From the NCBI GenBank assembly GCA_946497695.1, contig CAMMLJ010000001.1:1-64000 (forward strand): a stretch of 64,000 nt of DNA. Reading direction: 5' to 3'. Source of the DNA: an uncultured Clostridium sp. (GTDB lineage Bacteria > Bacillota > Clostridia > TANB77 > CAG-508). Each line of letters starts with the position of its first letter. Within the stretch, counting starts at the first letter, position 1. Of the stretch, positions 35,035-43,436 are shown one piece after another. The notes below the pieces were generated by a model. The model had not been told where the DNA came from and did not search any database. It saw only the letters and a list, made by a program, of their open reading frames with translations. Position numbers and translations under genes: made by a program.

Positions 35035-36351
35035 ATGGAAAGAATAGAACCAAGAACTTTGTCTGGATTTATGGAATTATTACCAAATGAACAGATATTA
35101 TTTAACCAAATGAAAGAAAAGATACAAAAAACATATGAGAAATTTGGATTTTTACCATTAGATACACCAATAATTGAATCAGCAGAAGTATTACTTGCAA
35201 AAGCAGGTGGAGAAACAGAAAAACAAATATATAGATTTCAAAAAGGAGATAGTGATTTAGCCTTAAGATTTGATTTAACTGTACCACTTGCTAAATATGT
35301 AGCTAAAAATTATGGTAGTTTAAGTTTTCCTTTTAGAAGATATCAAATAGGAAAAGTATATAGAGGAGAACGTGCACAAAAAGGAAGATATAGAGAATTT
35401 TATCAATGTGATATAGATATAATTGGTGATGGAGAATTAGATTTAATAAATGATGCAGAAATTCCAAGTATAATTTATACTCTTTTTAAAGAACTAGGAT
35501 TTGAAGATTTTACTATAAAAATAAATAATAGAAAAATCTTAAATGGTTTATTCGAAGGAGTAAATCAAAAAGAAAATTCTACAGAGATATTAAGAATAAT
35601 TGATAAAAAAGAAAAAATAGGAAAAGAGGCAGTAATAGAAGAATTAAGAAAATTAGATGTAAAAGAAGAACAAATAAATTCTATTATGAACTTTATAGAA
35701 ATAGAAGGAACTTCTGATGAAAAGTTAGAAAAACTAGAAAATCTAGGAATAGCTAATGAAACTTATAAAAAAGGTGTAGAAGAATTAAAAACAGTTATTA
35801 AAAATGTTATATTATTTGGAGTACCAGAAGCTAACTTTAAAGTAGATTTAACAATTGCAAGAGGATTAGATTATTATACTGGAACAGTATACGAAACATT
35901 TTTAAATGATTACAGAGAATTAGGAAGTGTATGTTCTGGTGGAAGATATGAAAATTTAGCAGAATATTATACAGATAAAAGTTTACCAGGAGTAGGAATT
36001 TCAATTGGTCTTACTAGATTATTCTACAAATTAAATGAATTAAATATAATAAAAGCAGAGAAAAAATCAATTTCTGATATCTTAATTATTCCAATTACAG
36101 AAAAATTAGAAGAACCAATAAAATTAGCTACAGAAATAAGAAAACTAGGAATAAATACAGAAATTTATTTGAATGATAAAAAATTAAAAGCTAAGTTTAA
36201 ATATGCAGATAAGTTAGAAATACCATATGTAATAGTTATTGGTGATGATGAGATAAATTCAAATAAAATTAAGTTAAAGAATATGAAAACTGGTGAAGAA
36301 ACAGAAATTAATATGGATGCAACAGAAATTGCAGCTAATATAAGAAACTAA
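35035..36351 (+). CDS. hisS: Histidyl-tRNA synthetase
   Basis: Class II aminoacyl-tRNA synthetase. Motif 1 region TPIIESAEVLLAKAGG, motif 2 FRRYQIGKVYRGERAQKGR with YREFYQCDID, histidine-binding motif ARGLDYYTGTVYE and motif 3 PGVGISIGLTRLFYKL are visible, with an anticodon-binding domain from about residue 345. The ATG at 35035 has AAGGAG eight bases upstream; an in-frame GTG at 35026 overlaps that site and is rejected. No T-box leader is present; it is read from the rel operon. A repeat/terminator follows. Confidence 0.96.
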   Translation: MERIEPRTLSGFMELLPNEQILFNQMKEKIQKTYEKFGFLPLDTPIIESAEVLLAKAGGETEKQIYRFQKGDSDLALRFDLTVPLAKYVAKNYGSLSFPFRRYQIGKVYRGERAQKGRYREFYQCDIDIIGDGELDLINDAEIPSIIYTLFKELGFEDFTIKINNRKILNGLFEGVNQKENSTEILRIIDKKEKIGKEAVIEELRKLDVKEEQINSIMNFIEIEGTSDEKLEKLENLGIANETYKKGVEELKTVIKNVILFGVPEANFKVDLTIARGLDYYTGTVYETFLNDYRELGSVCSGGRYENLAEYYTDKSLPGVGISIGLTRLFYKLNELNIIKAEKKSISDILIIPITEKLEEPIKLATEIRKLGINTEIYLNDKKLKAKFKYADKLEIPYVIVIGDDEINSNKIKLKNMKTGEETEINMDATEIAANIRN

Positions 36352-36370
36352 CAATATTGGTAGAGATTTT

Positions 36371-36440
36371 GAGAACGTTCCTAGAATGCGGGAATGTTCT
36401 TTTTTTATTCGGGATTTTAGGAACGTCCCCGAATCCCGAA
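36371..36440. repeat. Interspersed palindromic repeat, locus 4 (composite, opposed copies)
   Basis: First hairpin AGAACGTTCC / GGAATGTTCT followed by seven T acts as the hisS terminator. A second unit in the reverse orientation follows: stem TTCGGGATT / AATCCCGAA around TTAGGAACGTCCCCG. Confidence 0.8.
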
Positions 36441-36517
36441 TCACGAAATACTTGTCATATTTTTATAAAATCTGAATATATATATTTTAAGTAAATGTGT
36501 ACAAGGGTGAAATTTTT

Positions 36518-37627
36518 ATGATAAATATGAGAGTAATAAAAGCAAAAAATGCTATTATGACTTTAGTTATAATAGCTTTTTTAATAATGCTTATAATAAA
36601 AATATTTTTGCTTGGAAAAGATAAAATAAAAGATTTATCATTTATTCCAGTTATAGAAGATACAATAATTTCTACTAGTGGAAATTCGCTAAAAGAATTT
36701 AAAAGTATAGATAGAGATAATACAGAACAAATATTAAGCTCAGAATTGCAAATGAGTAAATATATAAAATCTAATGAAACAGAAAAAATAACATATGAGA
36801 ATACAATTCAAATTCAAAACCAAACACAAGTGGCAACGATAAGTACAGAAGAAGCTCAGACAGGACTGCAAACAGAGGTAGTATCTGGTGGAAATATTAA
36901 TGCTAAATATACAAATGAGTATAATGGGGTACAAATAAAAAATGAATCAAAATATGAATTGACACAAGAAATGTTAATTCCAGACATAGAATTAGAGAAC
37001 AAAAAAGATATTATTATATACCATACACATACTTGTGAAAGCTATACACAAAGTACAGGTTTTGAATATACACCAAGTGGTAATTTTAGAACAACAGATT
37101 TAAATTTTTCTGTTGTAAGAGTGGGCAGAGAGTTAAAAGATAGGCTAACAAACTATGGTTTCAATGTAATACATGATGAAACATATCATGACTATCCTGC
37201 ATATAGCGGATCATATAATAGATCTCTTACTAGTATAAAAAATGACTTAGCAGCATATCCTAATACCCAAATTGTTATAGATTTACATAGAGATGCAGTA
37301 GGAGAAGCTGGTGCATATGCACCTACTGTTAAGATAGGAGATGACTATGTTGCACAAATAATGTTTGTAATAGGAACAGATGGAGGAGGTCTTACACATA
37401 GCCAATGGATACAAAATTTAAAATATGCTATAAAAATTGTAGAAAAGGGTAACGAACTATATCCAGGTTTATTCAAACCAATTATGGTAAGAAATTCTAG
37501 ATATAACCAACATGTTGCAAAAGCTGCTACAATAATGGAAATAGGAGCGACAGGGAACACAATGGATCAATGTTTAAATAGTATGAAATACGTAAGTAAA
37601 GTAATGGATGAAGCCTTAAATAAATAA
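36518..37627 (+). CDS. spoIIP: Stage II sporulation protein P
   Basis: Amidase and endopeptidase of the DMP engulfment complex; cleaves peptidoglycan cross-links to drive forespore engulfment. An N-terminal membrane helix (about residues 13-32) precedes a long Ser/Thr/Gln-rich linker and the catalytic SpoIIP domain: KKDIIIYHTHTCESYTQSTG, TYHDYPAYSGSYNRSL, IVIDLHRDAVGEAG and a terminal GATGNTMDQCLNSM. The ATG at 36518 is preferred, with AAGGGTGA seven bases upstream, over an upstream GTG. A sigma-E promoter would be expected; TCATATTT at 36455 is suggestive but no good -10 element was found. spoIID and spoIIM are not nearby. Confidence 0.93.
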   Translation: MINMRVIKAKNAIMTLVIIAFLIMLIIKIFLLGKDKIKDLSFIPVIEDTIISTSGNSLKEFKSIDRDNTEQILSSELQMSKYIKSNETEKITYENTIQIQNQTQVATISTEEAQTGLQTEVVSGGNINAKYTNEYNGVQIKNESKYELTQEMLIPDIELENKKDIIIYHTHTCESYTQSTGFEYTPSGNFRTTDLNFSVVRVGRELKDRLTNYGFNVIHDETYHDYPAYSGSYNRSLTSIKNDLAAYPNTQIVIDLHRDAVGEAGAYAPTVKIGDDYVAQIMFVIGTDGGGLTHSQWIQNLKYAIKIVEKGNELYPGLFKPIMVRNSRYNQHVAKAATIMEIGATGNTMDQCLNSMKYVSKVMDEALNK

Positions 37628-37712
37628 AAAAATTTTGTTAAATTATGTTTTAGCTTGCCGGTATACTAATAGTTAAAAATATTGTTTATAATAAAAAATG
37701 TTGAAAAATATA

Positions 37713-37741
37713 TTGTTAAGGAAAATCTTTTATGATATAAT
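37713..37741 (+). promoter_or_regulatory. pyk promoter with overlapping palindrome
   Basis: TTGTTA at 37713-37718 and TATAAT at 37736-37741, 17-bp spacing. The -10 box lies in the 15-bp palindrome ATGATATAATATCAT (37732-37746), which could be an operator or chance. Confidence 0.55.
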
Positions 37742-37775
37742 ATCATCTAGTGTCAAATTCTAGGAGGTAATTATT

Positions 37776-39230
37776 GTGAAAGAAAAAAATTTAAGAAAAA
37801 CAAATATCGTATGTACAATAGGACCAGCAGTAGAGAATAGAATGGATGAATTAATGAAAGCTGGAATGTCTATTGCAAGAATTAATTTTTCCCATGGAGA
37901 TTTTGAGGAACAAAAAGACAAAATAGAAAGATTTTTTGAAATAAGAAAAGAATTAGGTCTACCAGTTGCTATTATGCTAGACACAAAAGGACCAGAAATA
38001 AGAACAGCTCTAAACAAAGCTGGAAGAGATGTAAAAGTACAATTAAAAGAAGGACAAAAATTTACATTCTTCTATGAAGACAGATTAGGAGATGAAGAGG
38101 GTACATCATTATCTTATAAAGATTTATATAAAGATGTAAAACCAGGAAACTTAATTTTAATTGATGATGGAAAAATTCAAATAAGAGTAGACGAGATAAA
38201 AGATAAAGATATAATAGGAACAGTATTAAATGATGGTGGTGCAGGATCAAGAAAAAGTATAAATGTACCAGGTGTTTCTGTAAAAATACCATTCTTAAGT
38301 CCAAAAGATATAAATGACTTATCAAATGGGGCAAGAGTTGGATTTGATTATGTTTCTGCATCTTTTGTTAGAAACAAGGAAGATATAGCCCAAATGCGTA
38401 AAGTATTAGATGATAACGGTGGAAAAGATGTAAAAATTTTAGCTAAAATCGAAAATCAAGAAGGAATAGATAATTTCGAAGAGATTTTAGCAGCTTGTGA
38501 TGGTATAATGGTAGCTCGTGGTGACATGGCTGTAGAAGTACCATTTGAAGAAGTACCAGTTGTACAAAAAAGATTTATTAAGAGATGTAATGAAGAAGGA
38601 AAATTAGTAATAACAGCTACACAAATGTTAGAAAGTATGACAAACAACCCATTACCAACAAGAGCTGAAGTAAGTGACGTTGCCAATGCAATTTATGATA
38701 GAACAGGATGTATAATGCTTTCTGGTGAAACAGCAATGGGAGAATATCCATTGGAGTGTGTTAATACAATGGTAAAAGTTGCAAAAAGTGTAGAACCAAC
38801 AATTAATTATTGGAAGAGATTTACAAAGAAAGATTGGAAAATAGAAGAAGCAGACATCGAATCACATGCAGCATATACAACATGTGTAACAGCAAGAGAT
38901 ATTAAAGCTGATGCTATAATTGATTATACACATACAGGAAATTCTGCAAGAAGATTAGCAGGATATGGACCAGCTTGTCCAATATTTGCAATAACAGATT
39001 CAGAAAAAGTATACAATCAATTGGGACCAATCTGGAATGTATTTCCAATTTTAATAAAAGATGGAACAGATATTGATGACACAATTGAAAAAGGTGTAGA
39101 AAAATTAATAGAATTAGGAAACTTAGAAGAAGGAGATACAGCTGTTTTATCTGGAGGACCACAAATAATGAGCAAAGAAAAATCAAAATATGCTGTTAAT
39201 AAAACAGTTGGAGGTATCTTAAAAATATAA
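37776..39230 (+). CDS. pyk: Pyruvate kinase
   Basis: Converts phosphoenolpyruvate and ADP to pyruvate and ATP. Motifs: TNIVCTIGPAVEN at the N-terminus, ARINFSHGDFEEQKD, MLDTKGPEIRT, the active-site signature ILAKIENQEGIDNFEEI with DGIMVARGDMAVEVPFEEVP, and TATQMLESM. Length 484 lacks the extra C-terminal PEP-utiliser-like domain found in Bacillus. The start is GTG with AGGAGG eight bases upstream. It is transcribed alone and ends in a repeat-type terminator. Confidence 0.97.
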   Translation: MKEKNLRKTNIVCTIGPAVENRMDELMKAGMSIARINFSHGDFEEQKDKIERFFEIRKELGLPVAIMLDTKGPEIRTALNKAGRDVKVQLKEGQKFTFFYEDRLGDEEGTSLSYKDLYKDVKPGNLILIDDGKIQIRVDEIKDKDIIGTVLNDGGAGSRKSINVPGVSVKIPFLSPKDINDLSNGARVGFDYVSASFVRNKEDIAQMRKVLDDNGGKDVKILAKIENQEGIDNFEEILAACDGIMVARGDMAVEVPFEEVPVVQKRFIKRCNEEGKLVITATQMLESMTNNPLPTRAEVSDVANAIYDRTGCIMLSGETAMGEYPLECVNTMVKVAKSVEPTINYWKRFTKKDWKIEEADIESHAAYTTCVTARDIKADAIIDYTHTGNSARRLAGYGPACPIFAITDSEKVYNQLGPIWNVFPILIKDGTDIDDTIEKGVEKLIELGNLEEGDTAVLSGGPQIMSKEKSKYAVNKTVGGILKI

Positions 39231-39236
39231 TCAAAA

Positions 39237-39263
39237 GGGATTTGGGGACGTTCCTCAAATCCC
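39237..39263 (+). repeat. Interspersed palindromic repeat, locus 5
   Basis: Complete copy, arms GGGATTTG/CAAATCCC around GGGGACGTTCCT, 6 bp after the pyk stop and followed by TATTTTTG; the best consensus example and probable pyk terminator. Confidence 0.87.
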
Positions 39264-39315
39264 TATTTTTGTCTGTTTTTTATAGGGAGGACTTTACAAT
39301 AAATTTGTCTAATAA

Positions 39316-39344
39316 TTTACATAACTAGAAAAATATGCTATAAT
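39316..39344 (+). promoter_or_regulatory. Promoter of the small operon at 39.4 kb
   Basis: TTTACA at 39316-39321 and TATAAT at 39339-39344 with 17-bp spacing. Confidence 0.6.
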
Positions 39345-39388
39345 ATATGGTGTAACGTAAACAGTTGACAAACATAGGAGGATACATA

Positions 39389-39628
39389 ATGGCAAAGCAA
39401 CATGAGATAACATCATATGTTTCTAAAGTGAATGCAAAGATTGAAGCATTCAGAAAGAAAACTCCACAAAGTGTCAATTCTAACGAAAGATTAGCCATCG
39501 AAATGAAACTTGCGGATATTGAAATCGCAGTCAAAGATTTGATGGAAGACGAGGAATCACCGGAGGTTCAAGATATGCTGAAAGCATATCTCGACCAAGT
39601 TGAAGAATTGACACAGGGACAGGCGTAA
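39389..39628 (+). CDS. Small acidic helical protein (79 aa), unknown
   Basis: AGGAGG and ATG at 39389 give a 79-residue, highly charged, probably helical protein: MAKQHEITSYVSKVNAKIEA, then KLADIEIAVKDLMEDEESPE and a Gln-rich end. No family recognised. Codon use (GCG, GTC, ATC, CTC) is clearly less AT-biased than that of flanking genes, suggesting recent acquisition. A GC-rich hairpin overlaps its stop codon. Confidence 0.7.
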   Translation: MAKQHEITSYVSKVNAKIEAFRKKTPQSVNSNERLAIEMKLADIEIAVKDLMEDEESPEVQDMLKAYLDQVEELTQGQA

Positions 39629-39637
39629 CGCCTGTCC
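39617..39637 (+). terminator. GC-rich hairpin over the stop codon
   Basis: Perfect 9-bp stem GGACAGGCG / CGCCTGTCC with the stop codon TAA as the loop. No T-run follows, so it may stabilise the mRNA end rather than terminate. Confidence 0.55.
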
Positions 39638-39665
39638 TACCCATATATTTGAAAAGGTGGTATTT

Positions 39666-40691
39666 ATGAGAATAAATTATAATAAGTTAAATATAGAAAT
39701 AAGAATGGATAAAGTAAGTAAAATTGTTGAATTTTTCAAAACACAGGGCTATAAATTTGAAACTAAAAATTATAATATGTTAGATAATATAGCTAGATTG
39801 AATCTTATAGCTGATACAATTGAAAGAATTTTTCCTGGATATAGAACCGATTTTATAAAATTTGAAGAGAAGAAGACTAAATCTAAACAAATAGAATTAG
39901 ACTATGAATTTGATTTACATGAGATTATGGAATCTGCAGAAGGAATACCATCAACAGAAAAGGCATTAGAAATATTTTACTCAAATCGTATAGCACATAC
40001 TTGTAGGGAGGTACAGAAACAAATGTTAAGTGATATGTTTACTGAAAAAAACAGAGAAAACGCAGGTTATGAAAGTTTAATATATCACTTTGATGGGAAA
40101 GAAATAGATCAGATAGCAAAATCAGCACATAGATATTTTATTGCAGAAAGCAATATGAATACTAAGGCTGCTAATATCGCTCAAAGACAATTAGCAAAAA
40201 ATGGAATAACTATAGATGAAATAGAAATCTTGAGAAAAAGAGGATATGCTGCATTAGCTAAAGGATATGTAGATTGTATGGCAATAAAAGATGAAGCAAT
40301 AGCTGAAAGTATAAAAATACTTAAAGAAGATAAAACGCAATCTTTCGGACTAGCAAAAGTAAAAAATGGCAAAAGAGAAGAAAAGGTTTTTGTTATAGAT
40401 GTGCCTTGTTTTGGCCAGATGTCTGTACATATGTATGATGAAAGGTTAATTACAGCATTGGCAGAACATGAATATAAATATCCAATTTGTAATACAGAGA
40501 ATGTTCTACTAATAGATAAAGTATCTGCATATCAAGAAAGTTTTATATTACAGGATACAACAGAGTTAATAGAGTCTTTAAAGAAACTAAAATCACGTAA
40601 AGAAGCTCATGAAATTGCTGTAAAAGCTGGTTTTGAAAAGGATGAACTTGAAATGTTATATAAAACAAATGATGAAGGAGATGAAAGATAA
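39666..40691 (+). CDS. Uncharacterised protein, 341 aa
   Basis: No recognised family. The protein is soluble and mostly helical by eye, with DKVSKIVEFFKTQGYKFETK near the start, HTCREVQKQMLSDMFTEKNR in the middle and KKLKSRKEAHEIAVKAGFEK near the end; no obvious catalytic or nucleotide-binding motif. AAAGGTGG precedes the ATG at 39666; an overlapping GTG at 39657 is less likely. Its stop codon shares a base with the next start (TAATG), so it is translationally coupled to the 123-residue protein downstream. Confidence 0.75.
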   Translation: MRINYNKLNIEIRMDKVSKIVEFFKTQGYKFETKNYNMLDNIARLNLIADTIERIFPGYRTDFIKFEEKKTKSKQIELDYEFDLHEIMESAEGIPSTEKALEIFYSNRIAHTCREVQKQMLSDMFTEKNRENAGYESLIYHFDGKEIDQIAKSAHRYFIAESNMNTKAANIAQRQLAKNGITIDEIEILRKRGYAALAKGYVDCMAIKDEAIAESIKILKEDKTQSFGLAKVKNGKREEKVFVIDVPCFGQMSVHMYDERLITALAEHEYKYPICNTENVLLIDKVSAYQESFILQDTTELIESLKKLKSRKEAHEIAVKAGFEKDELEMLYKTNDEGDER

Positions 40692-41062
40692 TGGATAAAG
40701 AAATAGTAGAAAATTTAGAAAAGAATAATTACTTAAAAGAAAAATTAGCAATAATTGATAAATTAATAAAAGGGCAAAATTATAAAGAGGCATATTTTAA
40801 ATTAGCAGCAATTTTAGAGTATATAAATATTAAATATATAAAACATAAATTCAATATGGATATGCCAAATTCAACTGTAATAAATATAGTAAATACATAT
40901 GAAGATAAAGACGAAAAATTATTTAAAGAAATGTTAAATATAAATGCAGAATATAATCAAGTAGATACAAATGATGTAACGATTGATGACGTAGAATATT
41001 TAGCAAGTTTAGTAGATTCAATATATAAATATATGGTAGAAAGTACAGGAGAATTTATATAA
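40691..41062 (+). CDS. Uncharacterised helical protein, 123 aa
   Basis: Coupled to the preceding gene through TAATG. All-helical by eye; the core IDKLIKGQNYKEAYFKLAAI followed by LEYINIKYIKHKFN vaguely recalls HEPN-like helical bundles, but the HEPN catalytic R-x4-H pattern is not seen, so no assignment is made. The pair may form a complex. A large inverted repeat starts five bases after its stop. Confidence 0.65.
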   Translation: MDKEIVENLEKNNYLKEKLAIIDKLIKGQNYKEAYFKLAAILEYINIKYIKHKFNMDMPNSTVINIVNTYEDKDEKLFKEMLNINAEYNQVDTNDVTIDDVEYLASLVDSIYKYMVESTGEFI

Positions 41063-41066
41063 GCTA

Positions 41067-41132
41067 TAGAATTTGGGGGCGTTCTTCGAATCCATAATTT
41101 AGGTAGAAAAAAAGGAACGTCCCTAAATTCTA
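41067..41132. repeat. Interspersed palindromic repeat, locus 6 (mirror pair)
   Basis: Two opposed copies whose outer arms TAGAATTTGGGGGCGTTC (41067-41084) and GAACGTCCCTAAATTCTA (41115-41132) are complementary at 16 of 18 positions, forming one long hairpin after the 123-residue protein gene. Confidence 0.82.
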
Positions 41133-41161
41133 TTTACAAATTATGTAGACTGTTATATAAT
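41133..41161 (+). promoter_or_regulatory. Promoter of the FxLYD-like gene
   Basis: TTTACA at 41133-41138 and TATAAT at 41156-41161, 17-bp spacing, abutting the repeat. Confidence 0.55.
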
Positions 41162-41194
41162 ATAGGGGAAAAATGAAGGAAAAAGGAGTAAAAA

Positions 41195-41707
41195 ATGGAT
41201 AAATTTAAGAAATATCTTAAATATGCACTACTATTAGTATTATTATTTATATTTGTCTCAATAATGTCAAAATTAATAATAATATCAATGTATAAGCCAA
41301 AAGAATGTACAGTGTTATTTGAAAATCCAAAAATAGAAATAATAGATTCAAAAGCAACAAATGCAAATGGTTATATTTATGGATGTATAACAAATACTAC
41401 AGGAAGTACTATAGAAAATAAATTTATTAAATTAGACTGCTATTCAGAGTATGATAATAATATAAATACTGGATATGCGCAAATATTTAAATTAGAACCA
41501 GATGAAAGCCAATACTTTACTATAAAATATAAATGTCAAGGAACAGAGAGAGTAGAAATTTCAATGTCAGATACAGCACCAGATTACTTATTAAATCCTA
41601 TTGATATTGAACTTACTCAAACTCAAAAGATGGCTCTTGTAGCAGGAGGATTAATTGTAATTTATTATATGCCAGTTGGATATTTATTTGGACTTTTCCC
41701 ATTTTAA
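41195..41707 (+). CDS. Membrane protein with FxLYD-like extracytoplasmic domain
   Basis: Unknown function. An N-terminal helix (about residues 7-31), an outside domain resembling FxLYD beta-sandwiches (IEIIDSKATNANGYIYGCIT, KFIKLDCYSEYDNNINTGYA, KLEPDESQYFTIKY) and a second C-terminal transmembrane helix (about 147-165). AAAGGAG precedes the ATG. It stands alone between a repeat-type terminator and a long hairpin terminator. Confidence 0.65.
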   Translation: MDKFKKYLKYALLLVLLFIFVSIMSKLIIISMYKPKECTVLFENPKIEIIDSKATNANGYIYGCITNTTGSTIENKFIKLDCYSEYDNNINTGYAQIFKLEPDESQYFTIKYKCQGTERVEISMSDTAPDYLLNPIDIELTQTQKMALVAGGLIVIYYMPVGYLFGLFPF

Positions 41708-41762
41708 TAAATAAACTTATAAAAATACTTGAAATTTTATTAATTACATTGTAATATAATTG

Positions 41763-41820
41763 ATAGCAATAAAAATATTATAAATTATATAAATATTTTT
41801 ATTGCTATTTTGAATTTTTT
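41763..41820 (+). terminator. Long-stem intrinsic terminator
   Basis: Perfect 17-bp stem ATAGCAATAAAAATATT (41763-41779) and its complement (41792-41808), then TTGAATTTTTT. Its 3' arm overlaps the -35 element of the next promoter. Confidence 0.88.
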
Positions 41821-41830
41821 GTAATATAAT
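41802..41830 (+). promoter_or_regulatory. mreB promoter
   Basis: TTGCTA at 41802-41807 and TATAAT at 41825-41830 with 17-bp spacing, about 40 bp before mreB. Confidence 0.5.
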
Positions 41831-41870
41831 TGTAACAGACTTGTAATAATAATAGAAAAGGAGAGTATCA

Positions 41871-42875
41871 ATGTTTGGTTTTGGTCAAGATATAGGAATA
41901 GATTTAGGTACAGCAACAGTAATTGCATACGTAAAAGGCAAAGGTATTGTTTTAAGAGAACCTTCTGTTGTTGCTGTAGATAAAAATTCTGGAGATGTTC
42001 TTGCAGTAGGTCAGGAAGCAAGAAGAATGCTAGGAAGAACACCGGGAAATATCGTAGCCACTAGACCACTAAGAGATGGGGTAATATCAGATTATACAGT
42101 AACAGAAAAAATGTTAAAATATTTTATAAATAAAGTGTGTGGTAAATTTATATTCGCACCAAGAATAATGATATGTATACCTTCTCAAGTAACAGAAGTA
42201 GAAAAAAGAGCAGTAATAGATGCAGCATCACAAGCAGGTGCTCGTAAAGTATACTTAATAGAAGAACCAATAGCAGCAGCAATAGGTGCTGGAATAGATA
42301 TCTCCAAACCATGTGGAAATATGATAGTAGATATTGGTGGTGGAACTACAGATATTGCTGTAATTTCTTTAGGCGGTTCTGTTGTAAGTACTTCTTTAAA
42401 AGTTGCAGGAGATAAATTAGATGAAGCAATAGTAAAATATATTAAGAGAAAACACAATATAATGATAGGTGAAAGAACAGCAGAAGATCTAAAAATAAAT
42501 ATAGGCTGTGTTTATCCAAAAATACAAGATGTAGAGATGGATATAAGAGGAAGAGATTTATCAACAGGTTTACCAAAAACAATTACAGTATATTCTAGTG
42601 AAATGCTAGAAGCTCTAATAGAGCCAGCAATGATGATTGTGGACTCTGTTCATTCAGTTTTAGAAAAAACTCCACCAGAACTTGCAGCAGATATAAGTGA
42701 CAGAGGAATATACATGACAGGTGGAGGCTGCCTAGTAGATGGTTTAGATAAATTATTACAAGAAAAAACAGGTATAAATGTAATGATTGCAGAAGATGCG
42801 ATTTCTTGTGTGGCATTAGGAACAGGAAAGGCTTTAGATAATCTTGATGCTTTAGATGGCAAAAAAAGAAAATAA
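41871..42875 (+). CDS. mreB: Rod-shape-determining protein MreB/Mbl
   Basis: Actin homologue that guides lateral cell-wall synthesis. Phosphate-1 motif IGIDLGTATVIAYVKGKGIV at the N-terminus, LREPSVVAVDKNSGDVLAVG, VEEP-type segment YLIEEPIAAAIGAGI, phosphate-2 motif VDIGGGTTDIAVISLGGSVV and adenosine motif YMTGGGCLVDGLDKLL. The 334 residues are normal. AAAGGAG precedes the ATG. mreC and mreD are not adjacent, so this is a free-standing Mbl-like copy; a second mreB probably exists elsewhere. Confidence 0.95.
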   Translation: MFGFGQDIGIDLGTATVIAYVKGKGIVLREPSVVAVDKNSGDVLAVGQEARRMLGRTPGNIVATRPLRDGVISDYTVTEKMLKYFINKVCGKFIFAPRIMICIPSQVTEVEKRAVIDAASQAGARKVYLIEEPIAAAIGAGIDISKPCGNMIVDIGGGTTDIAVISLGGSVVSTSLKVAGDKLDEAIVKYIKRKHNIMIGERTAEDLKINIGCVYPKIQDVEMDIRGRDLSTGLPKTITVYSSEMLEALIEPAMMIVDSVHSVLEKTPPELAADISDRGIYMTGGGCLVDGLDKLLQEKTGINVMIAEDAISCVALGTGKALDNLDALDGKKRK

Positions 42876-42944
42876 CAAGTTATTAATTATTCTAAAATAA
42901 TAGTTATATATTAGAAGAATTAGCCCTCTTCGTTTATATATACC

Positions 42945-42980
42945 AGCACTTTGTAAAAACAAAGTGCTTTTAACATTTTA
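42945..42980 (+). terminator. mreB terminator
   Basis: Perfect 9-bp stem AGCACTTTG / CAAAGTGCT, loop TAAAAA, then TTTAACATTTTA. Confidence 0.78.
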
Positions 42981-43016
42981 TAGCTAAAAACATATACTAT
43001 ATAAGAAGGTGATTAT

Positions 43017-43367
43017 ATGCAGGATTTTATACCAAATGCTATAATATGGACACTTGCATTATATGGTTTAATAGAAATTGCAAAAACTATCAGATATTAT
43101 TTTGCTTGTACCAAATTTAAGCAAGATGGAATATATGTAATAATAGCTGCCAAAAATCAAGAAGATAAAATAGAATGTTTTACAAGAAATATAATTTGTA
43201 AGCTGTTATATGGAAAAGAAGAACTAACAAAGGGAATTATAATGGTAGACTTGGACTCGACTGATGATACATACGAGATAATCTCAAAACTATCAAAAGA
43301 TTATAATTTTATAAAAGCGTCAGATTGGAATGAATGTAAAGAAATAATGGACGAAATTTCAAAATAG
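43017..43367 (+). CDS. Small membrane protein with GT2-like N-terminal pattern
   Basis: 116 residues: a hydrophobic N-terminus (about 5-21), then GIYVIIAAKNQEDKIECFTR and IIMVDLDSTDDTYEIISKLS, a pattern like the first half of a GT-A fold (nucleotide-binding strand and DxD-like region). It is far too short to be a full glycosyltransferase. GAAGGTGAT precedes the ATG. It lies between mreB and recD2. Function unknown. Confidence 0.65.
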   Translation: MQDFIPNAIIWTLALYGLIEIAKTIRYYFACTKFKQDGIYVIIAAKNQEDKIECFTRNIICKLLYGKEELTKGIIMVDLDSTDDTYEIISKLSKDYNFIKASDWNECKEIMDEISK

Positions 43368-43436
43368 ATTTGTTAATATTTAGTGAATATGATAAAATTG
43401 TTGCATTAGCAGGAGACTGTAGAAAAGAGGTAAAAA

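Noticed and set aside
36455..36484. Sigma-E promoter for spoIIP
   Set aside because: TCATATTT resembles the -35 element, but the downstream AT-repeat does not give a convincing -10 at the right distance, so it was not listed.
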